From the NCBI GenBank assembly GCA_945878705.1, contig CAMCUE010000008.1, positions 1 through 13,710 on the forward strand: DNA of 13,710 nt, given 5' to 3'. Source of the DNA: Ferrithrix thermotolerans DSM 19514. Its GTDB lineage: Bacteria > Actinomycetota > Acidimicrobiia > Acidimicrobiales > Ilumatobacteraceae. Positions 1 to 5,930 of the stretch are shown here, one piece after another (positions within the stretch are counted from its first letter, which is position 1; each line of letters begins with the position of its first letter). A program made the translations under genes and the position numbers. The notes below the pieces were generated by a model. The model was not told where the DNA came from and did not search any database. It saw nothing but the letters and a program-made list of their open reading frames with translations.

Positions 1-43
1 TTTTCAACAAACGCTGTTCAACCAGAAAACTGAATAAGGCTTA

Positions 44-748
44 ATGATGCGCTCGCTGCTTGTTGCCAATGCCGACGATGCAGATCCAGGTTGTATTGGT
101 CAAAGATTCGCCGAGCATGGTTTTGTCGGAGAGAGATTCAAAGACCACGGAACTGTTTTTGAGCATTGCAACCGTGAACACCCAGACCAGTGGCCATCAT
201 TAGATGGTGCGGATTTAGTGGTACTACTAGGAAGTTGGTGGTCTGCTTATTGGCCAGATATTGAAAAAAATGTTCGTGCCGAGTGCGAACTGATATTAGA
301 GACCCATCGTCGGGGAATCCCCATGTTTGGCATTTGTTACGGCGCTCAAATTATGGCTAAGGCTTTTGGTGGCACAGTTCAACGAGCCACGCAACATGAA
401 GTTGGTTGGCATCAAGTTGACGCGCCATCACCAAATCAAGTGATAGGGGGCACATGGCTGCAGTGGCACTACGACACATTTACACCACCACCAGAAATGG
501 AGATTCTTGCAACAAGCCCAGCCGGTCCACAAGCGATTCGTAATGGCCGTTCGTTTGCAACGCAATTTCATCCAGAAGTGACCCAAGCAATTGTCAATCG
601 ATGGGTGAGTGAGTCCGGAGAATCAGAACTTTCAAAAATAGGTATTTCCGCGCACGATCTAGTCGCCCAAACGATTCTTGAAGTTCCAAAAAGCGCACCT
701 GCAGCCGCGGCGCTAGTTGACTGGTTCATTGAAACTTCGGCTAGTTAA
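44..748 (+). CDS. Class I glutamine amidotransferase (GMP-synthase-like GATase domain), stand-alone
   Basis: This 234-residue soluble protein carries the signature of class I (triad) glutamine amidotransferases, which hydrolyse glutamine and pass ammonia to an acceptor. The nucleophile elbow GICYGAQ places the catalytic cysteine at residue 98. The QFHPEV motif supplies His176 and Glu178, and WHYD at 141-144 matches the WHxD element of GMP-synthase-like stand-alone members. There is no synthetase domain, so the acceptor substrate cannot be named. Two ATGs lie in tandem (44 and 47); I keep the first, with a modest AAGG at 36-39 as ribosome site. An 85-base gap separates it from nuoA on the same strand, so co-transcription is possible but unproven. 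A peptidase C26-type hydrolase (gamma-glutamyl amine hydrolysis) is an alternative. The fold is certain, the substrate unknown. Confidence 0.85.
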   Translation: MMRSLLVANADDADPGCIGQRFAEHGFVGERFKDHGTVFEHCNREHPDQWPSLDGADLVVLLGSWWSAYWPDIEKNVRAECELILETHRRGIPMFGICYGAQIMAKAFGGTVQRATQHEVGWHQVDAPSPNQVIGGTWLQWHYDTFTPPPEMEILATSPAGPQAIRNGRSFATQFHPEVTQAIVNRWVSESGESELSKIGISAHDLVAQTILEVPKSAPAAAALVDWFIETSAS

Positions 749-833
749 TACGTAAATTTAGTACTGTTTCACAAGCGATCAAAGTGGAGTTTAGTTTAAG
801 CGCGAACGGTTTCTCAGAGTAGTTTTACAGGGT
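749..833 (+). promoter_or_regulatory. Leader and probable promoter zone of the nuo operon
   Basis: This is the only non-coding gap of any size before nuoA and the natural place for the operon promoter. It is moderately AT-rich. TAGTTT at 792-797 and again at 820-825 fits a loose actinobacterial -10 (TANNNT), but I see no convincing TTGACA-like -35 at the right distance, so no promoter is assigned to a base. AGGG at 829-832 lies only one base before the nuoA ATG, too close for a normal Shine-Dalgarno site. nuoA may therefore be translated from a leaderless or weakly led message. No strong hairpin terminator for the upstream gene was seen. Confidence 0.25.
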
Positions 834-1199
834 ATGTCAATCTTCCTTAGGTCGTATTTAAATGTAGTTTGGTTCGGCGCCGCTGCTGTCGGGATCGCTG
901 GCTTGTTGTTATGGATCTCGTCACTGTTGCGCCCGAATCGTCCAAATAGAGAAAAAATGTTGACTTACGAAAGCGGTGTCGACCCTGTTGGTCACGGTTG
1001 GTCACAAAGTCAAGTTCGCTATTACATTTTCGCATTGCTATTCGTGGTGTTTGATGTTGAGGCTGTTTTTATTTTTCCGTGGGCGACGCAACTTGAGCGT
1101 TACGGTGTATTCGGCTTAATTGAAATGGGAGCGTTTGTATTTGTGTTGTTGTTGGGTTTGGTTTATGCGTGGCGTAAAGGTGTCTTGCGATGGGTTTAG
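834..1199 (+). CDS. nuoA: NADH-quinone oxidoreductase subunit A (complex I, ND3 homologue)
   Basis: NuoA is a small membrane subunit at the join between the peripheral and membrane arms of complex I, next to the quinone chamber. The 121-residue product has three hydrophobic helices (about 9-31, 62-85 and 92-113). The flexible loop motif YESGVDP is at 45-51 and [12 protein letters not shown] at 73-84, with the conserved acidic pair Asp74 and Glu76. The loop has Ser where mitochondrial ND3 has the Cys used in the active/deactive transition; E. coli NuoA also has Ser there, so this is not odd. Length is normal. No other in-frame start lies just upstream. It is the first gene of the operon and its last 10 bases overlap nuoB. 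Confidence 0.97.
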   Translation: MSIFLRSYLNVVWFGAAAVGIAGLLLWISSLLRPNRPNREKMLTYESGVDPVGHGWSQSQVRYYIFALLFVVFDVEAVFIFPWATQLERYGVFGLIEMGAFVFVLLLGLVYAWRKGVLRWV

Positions 1200-1735
1200 T
1201 GGATCGCGGCAGATTGCCAAAACCGTTGACGACACTTTTTAATCTTGGCCGGTCGTACTCATTATGGGTCTATCAGTGGGGACTTGCGTGTTGTGCAATT
1301 GAAATGGGTGCTGCATTTGGCTCGCCGCGCTATGACGTAATGCGGCTCGGCGTTATTCCTTTGCCTGCGAGCCCACGTCAAGCAGATCTTGTTGTAATTT
1401 CAGGAACCGTCACTGACAAAATGGCGCCGGTAATCCGCCGCCTTTATGAGCAGATGCCAGAACCAAAATATGTAATCAGCATGGGTAGTTGTGCGAACTG
1501 TGGTGGTCCTTATTGGGATAGTTATTCGGTGACAAAAGGCGTTGACCAAATAATTCCAGTTGATGTTTATGTGCCGGGTTGTCCTCCGCGACCCGAGGCA
1601 TTGCTCGAGGGAATCGTGTTATTGCAACAACGAATTAAAAACGAAGACATGGGTGCACGATGGCGTGGCGAAGGAACCAAATCAATGGATGCCGCGCAAG
1701 TGGCCGAAACAAAAGGTCAGACAGTTGTCGTCTAA
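1190..1735 (+). CDS. nuoB: NADH-quinone oxidoreductase subunit B (PSST/Nqo6 homologue, cluster N2)
   Basis: NuoB holds the terminal 4Fe-4S cluster N2, which hands electrons to quinone at the interface with NuoD and NuoH. In this 181-residue protein the tandem ligands are Cys34-Cys35 (in [10 protein letters not shown]), the third is Cys101 (in MGSCANCGG) and the fourth is Cys131 (in [14 protein letters not shown]). An additional Cys104 makes a CxxC, and the gap from Cys101 to Cys131 is 30 residues, against 29 in Thermus Nqo6. The SPRQADL motif at 61-67 and TDKMAP at 75-80 are typical. The ATG at 1190 lies inside the end of nuoA, with AAAGG at 1176-1180 nine bases upstream. The tail from about 150 is polar and not conserved. 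Peripheral, on the cytoplasmic face. Confidence 0.97.
   Translation: MGLVDRGRLPKPLTTLFNLGRSYSLWVYQWGLACCAIEMGAAFGSPRYDVMRLGVIPLPASPRQADLVVISGTVTDKMAPVIRRLYEQMPEPKYVISMGSCANCGGPYWDSYSVTKGVDQIIPVDVYVPGCPPRPEALLEGIVLLQQRIKNEDMGARWRGEGTKSMDAAQVAETKGQTVVV
1711..1727 (+). promoter_or_regulatory. Ribosome binding site and TTG start of nuoC
   Basis: AAAAGG at 1711-1716 lies eight bases before TTG at 1725. Both sit inside the 3' end of nuoB. This decides the nuoC start: the reading frame stays open much further upstream (ATGs at 1560, 1563 and 1689), but the residues read there do not resemble NuoC and the DNA is the conserved NuoB cysteine region in another frame. Confidence 0.7.
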
Positions 1736-2390
1736 TTCCGAAACAGCGACACCGGTTGTCGACCACGAACGCGAACGAGTGCTTGAGGCAATCAAGGGTT
1801 CACTGGGTGACTCTTTAGTTGAATCGCACATTAAGCCGGGTGACGATCTTTGGATTCGAGTGAGTACCGAGTCGTGGCAAGCGAGCGTGCAAAAACTTCG
1901 CGACGCACACTCGTTTGATTATTTTGGTTTCTTGTCGGCGATTGATTGGATGCCATCTCCGTATGGTCGAGGCGAAGATGATCCAACGGAGCCAGCGCCA
2001 GTTCGCGACACGACTATTCGCTCGGGATATGCAGGTGGCGATACTCGGATGCAAGTTTTTATTCGAATTGTGAATTCGACGACTCATTTTGGAATCACTG
2101 TAAAAGTTGATGTCGCAGATTCGTCACCGTCAGTTGATTCTCTAGTTTCGATTTATGCAGGCGCGAATTGGCATGAGCGCGAAACTCACGAAATGTTTGG
2201 GATAAATTTCGTCGGCCATAATGATTTACGAAATATGTACCTGCCAGTCGACTTCGAAGGCCATCCATTGCGCAAAGATTTCCCGTTATTGGCGCGAATG
2301 GTCAAACCGTGGCCAGGAATCGTTGATGTCGAACCATTGCCAGGTGGCGATGAAGAAGAATCAGTTGACGCAAAAGATGGTGATGCCTAA
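1725..2390 (+). CDS. nuoC: NADH-quinone oxidoreductase subunit C (30 kDa/Nqo5 homologue)
   Basis: NuoC is a peripheral-arm subunit without cofactors that braces NuoD and NuoB. Starting from TTG at 1725, the product is 221 residues. The signature [11 protein letters not shown] lies at 149-159, [11 protein letters not shown] at 164-174 and [16 protein letters not shown] at 177-192, all standard NuoC elements. A loop of about 25 residues (about 78-106) between the early strands is longer than in E. coli or Thermus. It resembles, from memory, NuoC of some actinobacteria. The C-terminus is strongly acidic ([13 protein letters not shown]). NuoC is separate from NuoD here, unlike the fused NuoCD of E. 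coli. It overlaps nuoB by 11 bases, and its stop TAA shares one base with the nuoD ATG, so translational coupling is likely. Confidence 0.95.
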   Translation: MSSNSETATPVVDHERERVLEAIKGSLGDSLVESHIKPGDDLWIRVSTESWQASVQKLRDAHSFDYFGFLSAIDWMPSPYGRGEDDPTEPAPVRDTTIRSGYAGGDTRMQVFIRIVNSTTHFGITVKVDVADSSPSVDSLVSIYAGANWHERETHEMFGINFVGHNDLRNMYLPVDFEGHPLRKDFPLLARMVKPWPGIVDVEPLPGGDEEESVDAKDGDA

Positions 2391-3562
2391 TGACAATGCT
2401 TGGTGACCGACAGCAACTTTCTTACATCGCCGCACAAGCGGCTGATGCGCGTCTGAATCTTGAACTCGAGACCGAAGGCATGACTCTAAATATTGGGCCG
2501 CAGCACCCAGCGACTCACGGAACTTTGCGAATAATCGCGCGTCTAGATGGCGAGCAAGTCGTTTGGGCCGAGCCAGCCTGCGGATACATGCATCGTGGTT
2601 ATGAAAAACTTACTGAAGTTCGAACATTTCCCCAAGTAACGACGCTTGTCAACCGCATTGATTGGCTTGGAAGTTTTGCTAATGAAGTTCCGTTTATTTT
2701 GGCGGCAGAAAAACTTATGGGTGTTGAAGCGCCACCACGCGCTGCGTACATTCGGACAATTTTGTTTGAACTCTCGCGCATCGCCAATGTCACATTATTT
2801 CTCGGTGACCTAGGTGTTCAGTTGGGCGCAATCACGCCAGTATTTCTTGCGTTCCGCGACCGTGAATATGTTTTAAATTTAATTGAATCGGCCACAGGCG
2901 GCAGGTTTCATCCAAACTTCGATCGCATCGGTGGACTAAAAGATGATCTACCTGCTGGATGGATTGACGAAACTCACGCAGTAATGAAAAAACTTCGAGG
3001 TTTTTGTGACCAAATTGAAGATTTACTTTTCGGAAACGAAATTTTCCAGTCACGAACTCGTGGAATTGGTGTTATTCCGCGTGATGTCGCATTGCAATAC
3101 GGATTATCTGGCGCAAACCTGCGCGCCAGCGGAGTTGATTGGGATTTACGACGCGACCAGTCATTGCCGATGATGTGGAACAAAGCAGATTGGAAAGTCT
3201 GGACGCATCCAGATGGTGACAGTTTTGCTCGTTGTTGGATTCGGTTGCAAGAAACCCGTGAATCAACAAAAATCGTAGACCAACTTCTAGGCGTTATTCC
3301 ATCAGGTCCTATTATGGCGAAAGTTCCGAAGATTATTAAAGTCCCAGAGGGTGAAGCCTGGGTCTCAACTGAAAATCCACTCGGCGAAATGGGCTACTAC
3401 GTAGTTTCACGCGGAGACCTTGGTCCATTCAGAGTAAAAATTCGATCGGCAAGTTTCAATAATATTTCGATCACGCCTTGGTTGTTGCGCGGTGTTTATG
3501 TTCCCGACATTGTGACGATTCTTGCATCGCTATATTTCATTCTCGGGGATATTGACCGATGA
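2390..3562 (+). CDS. nuoD: NADH-quinone oxidoreductase subunit D (49 kDa/Nqo4 homologue)
   Basis: NuoD forms the quinone-binding pocket with NuoB and NuoH and descends from the large subunit of NiFe hydrogenases. The 390-residue protein shows the family landmarks in order: IGPQHPATHGTLR at 35-47 with the quinone-site His43, CGYMHRGYEKL at 64-74, RTILFELSRI at 122-131, GRFHPNFDRIGG at 171-182, LSGANLRASGVDWDLR at 239-254, YVVSRGDLGPFRVKIRS at 337-353 and the classical Asp-Arg C-terminus. Arg69 matches the arginine methylated in the human homologue. The position 23 residues after it, tyrosine in bovine and Thermus enzymes, is Trp92 here. The gene starts one base into the nuoC stop and overlaps nuoH by four (ATGA). 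nuoE, nuoF and nuoG normally follow in 14-gene operons; they are absent. Confidence 0.97.
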   Translation: MTMLGDRQQLSYIAAQAADARLNLELETEGMTLNIGPQHPATHGTLRIIARLDGEQVVWAEPACGYMHRGYEKLTEVRTFPQVTTLVNRIDWLGSFANEVPFILAAEKLMGVEAPPRAAYIRTILFELSRIANVTLFLGDLGVQLGAITPVFLAFRDREYVLNLIESATGGRFHPNFDRIGGLKDDLPAGWIDETHAVMKKLRGFCDQIEDLLFGNEIFQSRTRGIGVIPRDVALQYGLSGANLRASGVDWDLRRDQSLPMMWNKADWKVWTHPDGDSFARCWIRLQETRESTKIVDQLLGVIPSGPIMAKVPKIIKVPEGEAWVSTENPLGEMGYYVVSRGDLGPFRVKIRSASFNNISITPWLLRGVYVPDIVTILASLYFILGDIDR

Positions 3563-4611
3563 TCGCACTGTTGGCTGAAGTCCCATACTGGGGACAGTCG
3601 TTACTACGAGTTCTTGGTGGACTCGTGGCTGTGCTGCTTCCAGCGGGAACAATTGTTTATGTATTTTTGTTCAAGATGATGTCGTTCATGCAAAGTCGCC
3701 TTGGGCCAATGGAAGCCGGACCATACGGGTCAATGCAACTTTTCGCCGAAGTAGGTAAATGGCTACAAAAAGAAGACATCGTTCCAGACCGTGCCGATGC
3801 TCGAATCTTCAAAATGGCTCCGATCATTGTTTTGGTCAGCACTTTTTTGCTGGTTGTCGTTGTGCCGTTTGGCCCTGAGGCATGGTTTACAGATTTTGAA
3901 ACGGGGGTGTTTTATGCGCTCGCAGTTTCGTCTATTTCAGTTCTCGGAATCCTTATCGCTGGTTGGTCGAGTGCCAATAAATATTCTCTGCTTGGTGGAT
4001 TGCGTGCAGCAGGACAGTTAATCGCCTATGAGTTGCCGATGGTGCTCGCAGTAATGGGCGTAGTTATTCAAGCGGGAACGATGAACTTACAGAAAATTGT
4101 TGTCGCCCAAAACACAGGGTCAATGTTCGGCATTGACGCAATTGGTCACCCTTATGTGATTAGTCAGTTTTTTGGTTTCATTATTTTCATGATTGCGATC
4201 CAAGCAGAACTGACGCAAGCACCGTTCGACATGCCGATCGCCGAAAGTGAACTTGTTTCCGGATACATGACTGAATATTCAGGTTTTCGTTTCTTGATAT
4301 TTTTTATTGGCGAGTTCGCAACTGCCGGCGTGTTCGCGATGATTGCTTCAGTGTTGTTTCTCGGTGGTTGGGGAGTTCCGTTCACTTGGTTTGGTTGGAC
4401 TTCAGTAGATGATGTTGCCAATTGGATGAACATCGTCGGACCGTTGATCATGTTTACCAAGATGATGTTGCTTGTCTTTGTAATCATGTGGATTCGTTTT
4501 AGCTACCCACGACTTCGCGAAGATCAATTGCAACGATTCGCATGGAAGGGTTTAATTCCAGTTGCTCTTGTCAACATTATGGTCACAGCAATTTTAAAGG
4601 TGGTGTTTTAA
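3559..4611 (+). CDS. nuoH: NADH-quinone oxidoreductase subunit H (ND1/Nqo8 homologue)
   Basis: NuoH is the membrane subunit that anchors the peripheral arm and lines the quinone tunnel and the E-channel leading to the pumps. The 350-residue protein has about eight transmembrane helices. SANKYSLLGGLRAAGQLIAY at 138-157 (followed by Glu158), QAPFDMPIAESELVSGYMTE at 220-239 and WIRFSYPRLREDQL at 311-324 identify it firmly. Two quinone-chamber loops depart from consensus. The first cytoplasmic loop reads GPMEAGPYG where GPNRVGP is common. The other reads PFDMPIAESEL where PFDLPEAE is common, so an acidic residue is lost at Ile227. The ATG overlaps the nuoD stop (ATGA), with GGGGA about nine bases upstream. 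The stop is followed directly by the nuoI GTG. Confidence 0.97.
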   Translation: MIALLAEVPYWGQSLLRVLGGLVAVLLPAGTIVYVFLFKMMSFMQSRLGPMEAGPYGSMQLFAEVGKWLQKEDIVPDRADARIFKMAPIIVLVSTFLLVVVVPFGPEAWFTDFETGVFYALAVSSISVLGILIAGWSSANKYSLLGGLRAAGQLIAYELPMVLAVMGVVIQAGTMNLQKIVVAQNTGSMFGIDAIGHPYVISQFFGFIIFMIAIQAELTQAPFDMPIAESELVSGYMTEYSGFRFLIFFIGEFATAGVFAMIASVLFLGGWGVPFTWFGWTSVDDVANWMNIVGPLIMFTKMMLLVFVIMWIRFSYPRLREDQLQRFAWKGLIPVALVNIMVTAILKVVF

Positions 4612-5100
4612 GTGGCAAAAGTTCCTGGTTTAGTAAAGGGTCTTGGAGTAACTCTTGGAACGTTGTTTAACACAGCGGTCAAAGGTTCAAACACCGTGCA
4701 GTATCCGCACGAAAAAGAAACGCCGCCGATTCGATCGCGCGGAGTTATCGCATTGCATCAAGACAATTGCACTTCATGTATGTTGTGTTCACGTTCGTGC
4801 CCTGACTGGTGCATTTATATTGAGGCGCACAAAGAACTGGCACCACCGCGTCGCGAAGGCGGCAAGCCTCGTCAAGTCAATTTGCTAGATCGCTTTGACA
4901 TTGACTACGCATTGTGCATGTACTGCGGTATCTGCGTTGAGGTCTGTCCGTTTGATGCTCTTTTTTGGAGCCCAGAATACGAATACTCAGAGCCGAATAT
5001 TTCTGATCTGTTGCATGACAAAACTAAATTAAGTGAGTGGATGGAAACAGTTCCTGAAGCACCAGCGCTCGAAGCCGGCGCAGATAAGAAAAAGAAATGA
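4612..5100 (+). CDS. nuoI: NADH-quinone oxidoreductase subunit I (TYKY/Nqo9, 2x[4Fe-4S] ferredoxin-like)
   Basis: NuoI carries clusters N6a and N6b, which relay electrons towards N2 in NuoB. In 162 residues there are two 4Fe-4S motifs. The first is [12 protein letters not shown] (Cys53, 56, 59, 63) and the second [12 protein letters not shown] (Cys102, 105, 108, 112). Each cluster takes the last cysteine of the opposite motif. A further Cys67 follows in CPDWC. Since nuoG, nuoE and nuoF are missing, NuoI is the outermost iron-sulphur subunit encoded here and the likely entry point for electrons from an outside donor. The C-terminus ends in four lysines. Start is GTG at 4612, abutting the nuoH stop, with AAAGG at 4596-4600. 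A 31-base gap precedes nuoJ. Confidence 0.97.
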   Translation: MAKVPGLVKGLGVTLGTLFNTAVKGSNTVQYPHEKETPPIRSRGVIALHQDNCTSCMLCSRSCPDWCIYIEAHKELAPPRREGGKPRQVNLLDRFDIDYALCMYCGICVEVCPFDALFWSPEYEYSEPNISDLLHDKTKLSEWMETVPEAPALEAGADKKKK

Positions 5101-5131
5101 ACATAAATTTGAAAGGCTCAGTTAGTAAATC

Positions 5132-5626
5132 GTGATCGCCCAAAATATTGGATTCTTAATAATTGCAATCGTGATGATCGTTGCTGCCCTGCGTGTGGTC
5201 ACGACGAATAATGTTGTGCACGCAGCGCTATGGCTCGTTGTCGTCTTGGCTGGAGCCGCAGCCCAGTACATTTTGCTGGCTGCCGAGTTTGTCGCAGTTA
5301 CTCAAGTGCTCGTATATATAGGTGCAGTTATGGTTTTGTTTTTGTTCGGCACGATGCTTACAAGGGCGCGAATCGGTGCCGAATCAGATCTAAACAACTC
5401 GTACAAAAAACTAGGCATACCAGTTGGATTAGTAATGCTGGTAGCAATGGGTCTCGCGTTGACTGATTCATTCGGCGATGAGAAGTTGCCAGAATCGGCA
5501 AAGGTTGTTTCAACTCAAGAAGTTTCTGACCAGATCTTCGGGCCTTATTTGTTGCCATTTTGGGCATTGTCGTTTGTTTTATTAGCCGCAGTTGTCGGCG
5601 CAATTGTCTTGGCGCGAAAGGACTGA
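5132..5626 (+). CDS. nuoJ: NADH-quinone oxidoreductase subunit J (ND6/Nqo10 homologue)
   Basis: NuoJ is a membrane subunit with five predicted helices that helps carry the conformational or electrostatic signal from the quinone site to the antiporter-like pumps. The 164-residue product has the family hallmark EFVAVTQVLVYIGAVMVLFL at 52-71, including Tyr62 in the pi-bulge helix. The last helix is at about 142-160. The GTG at 5132 is the only reasonable start: an in-frame TAA lies at 5126-5128 and the first helix begins at once. GAAAGG at 5111-5116 is 15 bases upstream, a rather long spacing, so translation may be weaker than for its neighbours. Four bases separate it from nuoK. Confidence 0.95.
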   Translation: MIAQNIGFLIIAIVMIVAALRVVTTNNVVHAALWLVVVLAGAAAQYILLAAEFVAVTQVLVYIGAVMVLFLFGTMLTRARIGAESDLNNSYKKLGIPVGLVMLVAMGLALTDSFGDEKLPESAKVVSTQEVSDQIFGPYLLPFWALSFVLLAAVVGAIVLARKD

Positions 5627-5630
5627 TCAG

Positions 5631-5930
5631 ATGTTTGTAAATCAGTTCTTATTTCTCGGCGCGATTTTGTTTTGCATCGGCGTGTATGGAGTCGTTGCAC
5701 GAAAAAATGCAGTGTTGATGCTGATGTCAATTGAGATCATCTTGAATTCAGTGAACATCAACCTCTTGACCTTCGCCCTTCGCAACGGTTCAACAGATGG
5801 GCATGTTTTTGCGTTGTACATCATTGCTGTTGCCGCTGCTGAAGTTGGCGTCGGACTTGGTCTGGTGCTGCTTGTCTATCGCAACAAGAAAACTATTTCA
5901 ATTGATGATCTCTCGGAGATGCGCGGATGA
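5631..5930 (+). CDS. nuoK: NADH-quinone oxidoreductase subunit K (ND4L/Nqo11 homologue)
   Basis: NuoK is a three-helix membrane subunit that takes part in one proton-translocation half-channel next to NuoN. From ATG at 5631 the product has 99 residues, the family's usual length. The two essential membrane glutamates are visible: Glu35 in MSIEIILNSVNI and Glu71 in VAAAEVGVGLGL. AAAGGA at 5617-5622 lies eight bases upstream and settles this start against a longer reading from inside nuoJ (5592). The last bases overlap the nuoL start (ATGA at 5927-5930). Confidence 0.97.
   Translation: MFVNQFLFLGAILFCIGVYGVVARKNAVLMLMSIEIILNSVNINLLTFALRNGSTDGHVFALYIIAVAAAEVGVGLGLVLLVYRNKKTISIDDLSEMRG

Noticed and set aside
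1-43. Possible end of an upstream gene
   Set aside because: All three forward frames are open for some ten or more codons and then stop (TGA 31-33, TAA 35-37, TAA 42-44), so none can be preferred from so short a stretch.
966-986. Loss of the ND3 loop cysteine in NuoA (YESG instead of YECG)
   Set aside because: E. coli NuoA also has serine here, so it is ordinary bacterial variation.
1560-1724. Extended N-terminus for nuoC from the ATG at 1560
   Set aside because: The DNA encodes the conserved Nuo[10 protein letters not shown] region in another frame, and the extra residues do not look like NuoC; the TTG at 1725 has a ribosome site.
4164-4487. Reverse-strand 107-codon frame opposite nuoH
   Set aside because: Antisense to a conserved membrane protein gene, with no ribosome site or recognisable motif.
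5592-5630. Longer NuoK start inside nuoJ
   Set aside because: The ATG at 5631 has AAAGGA eight bases upstream and gives the normal 99-residue length.
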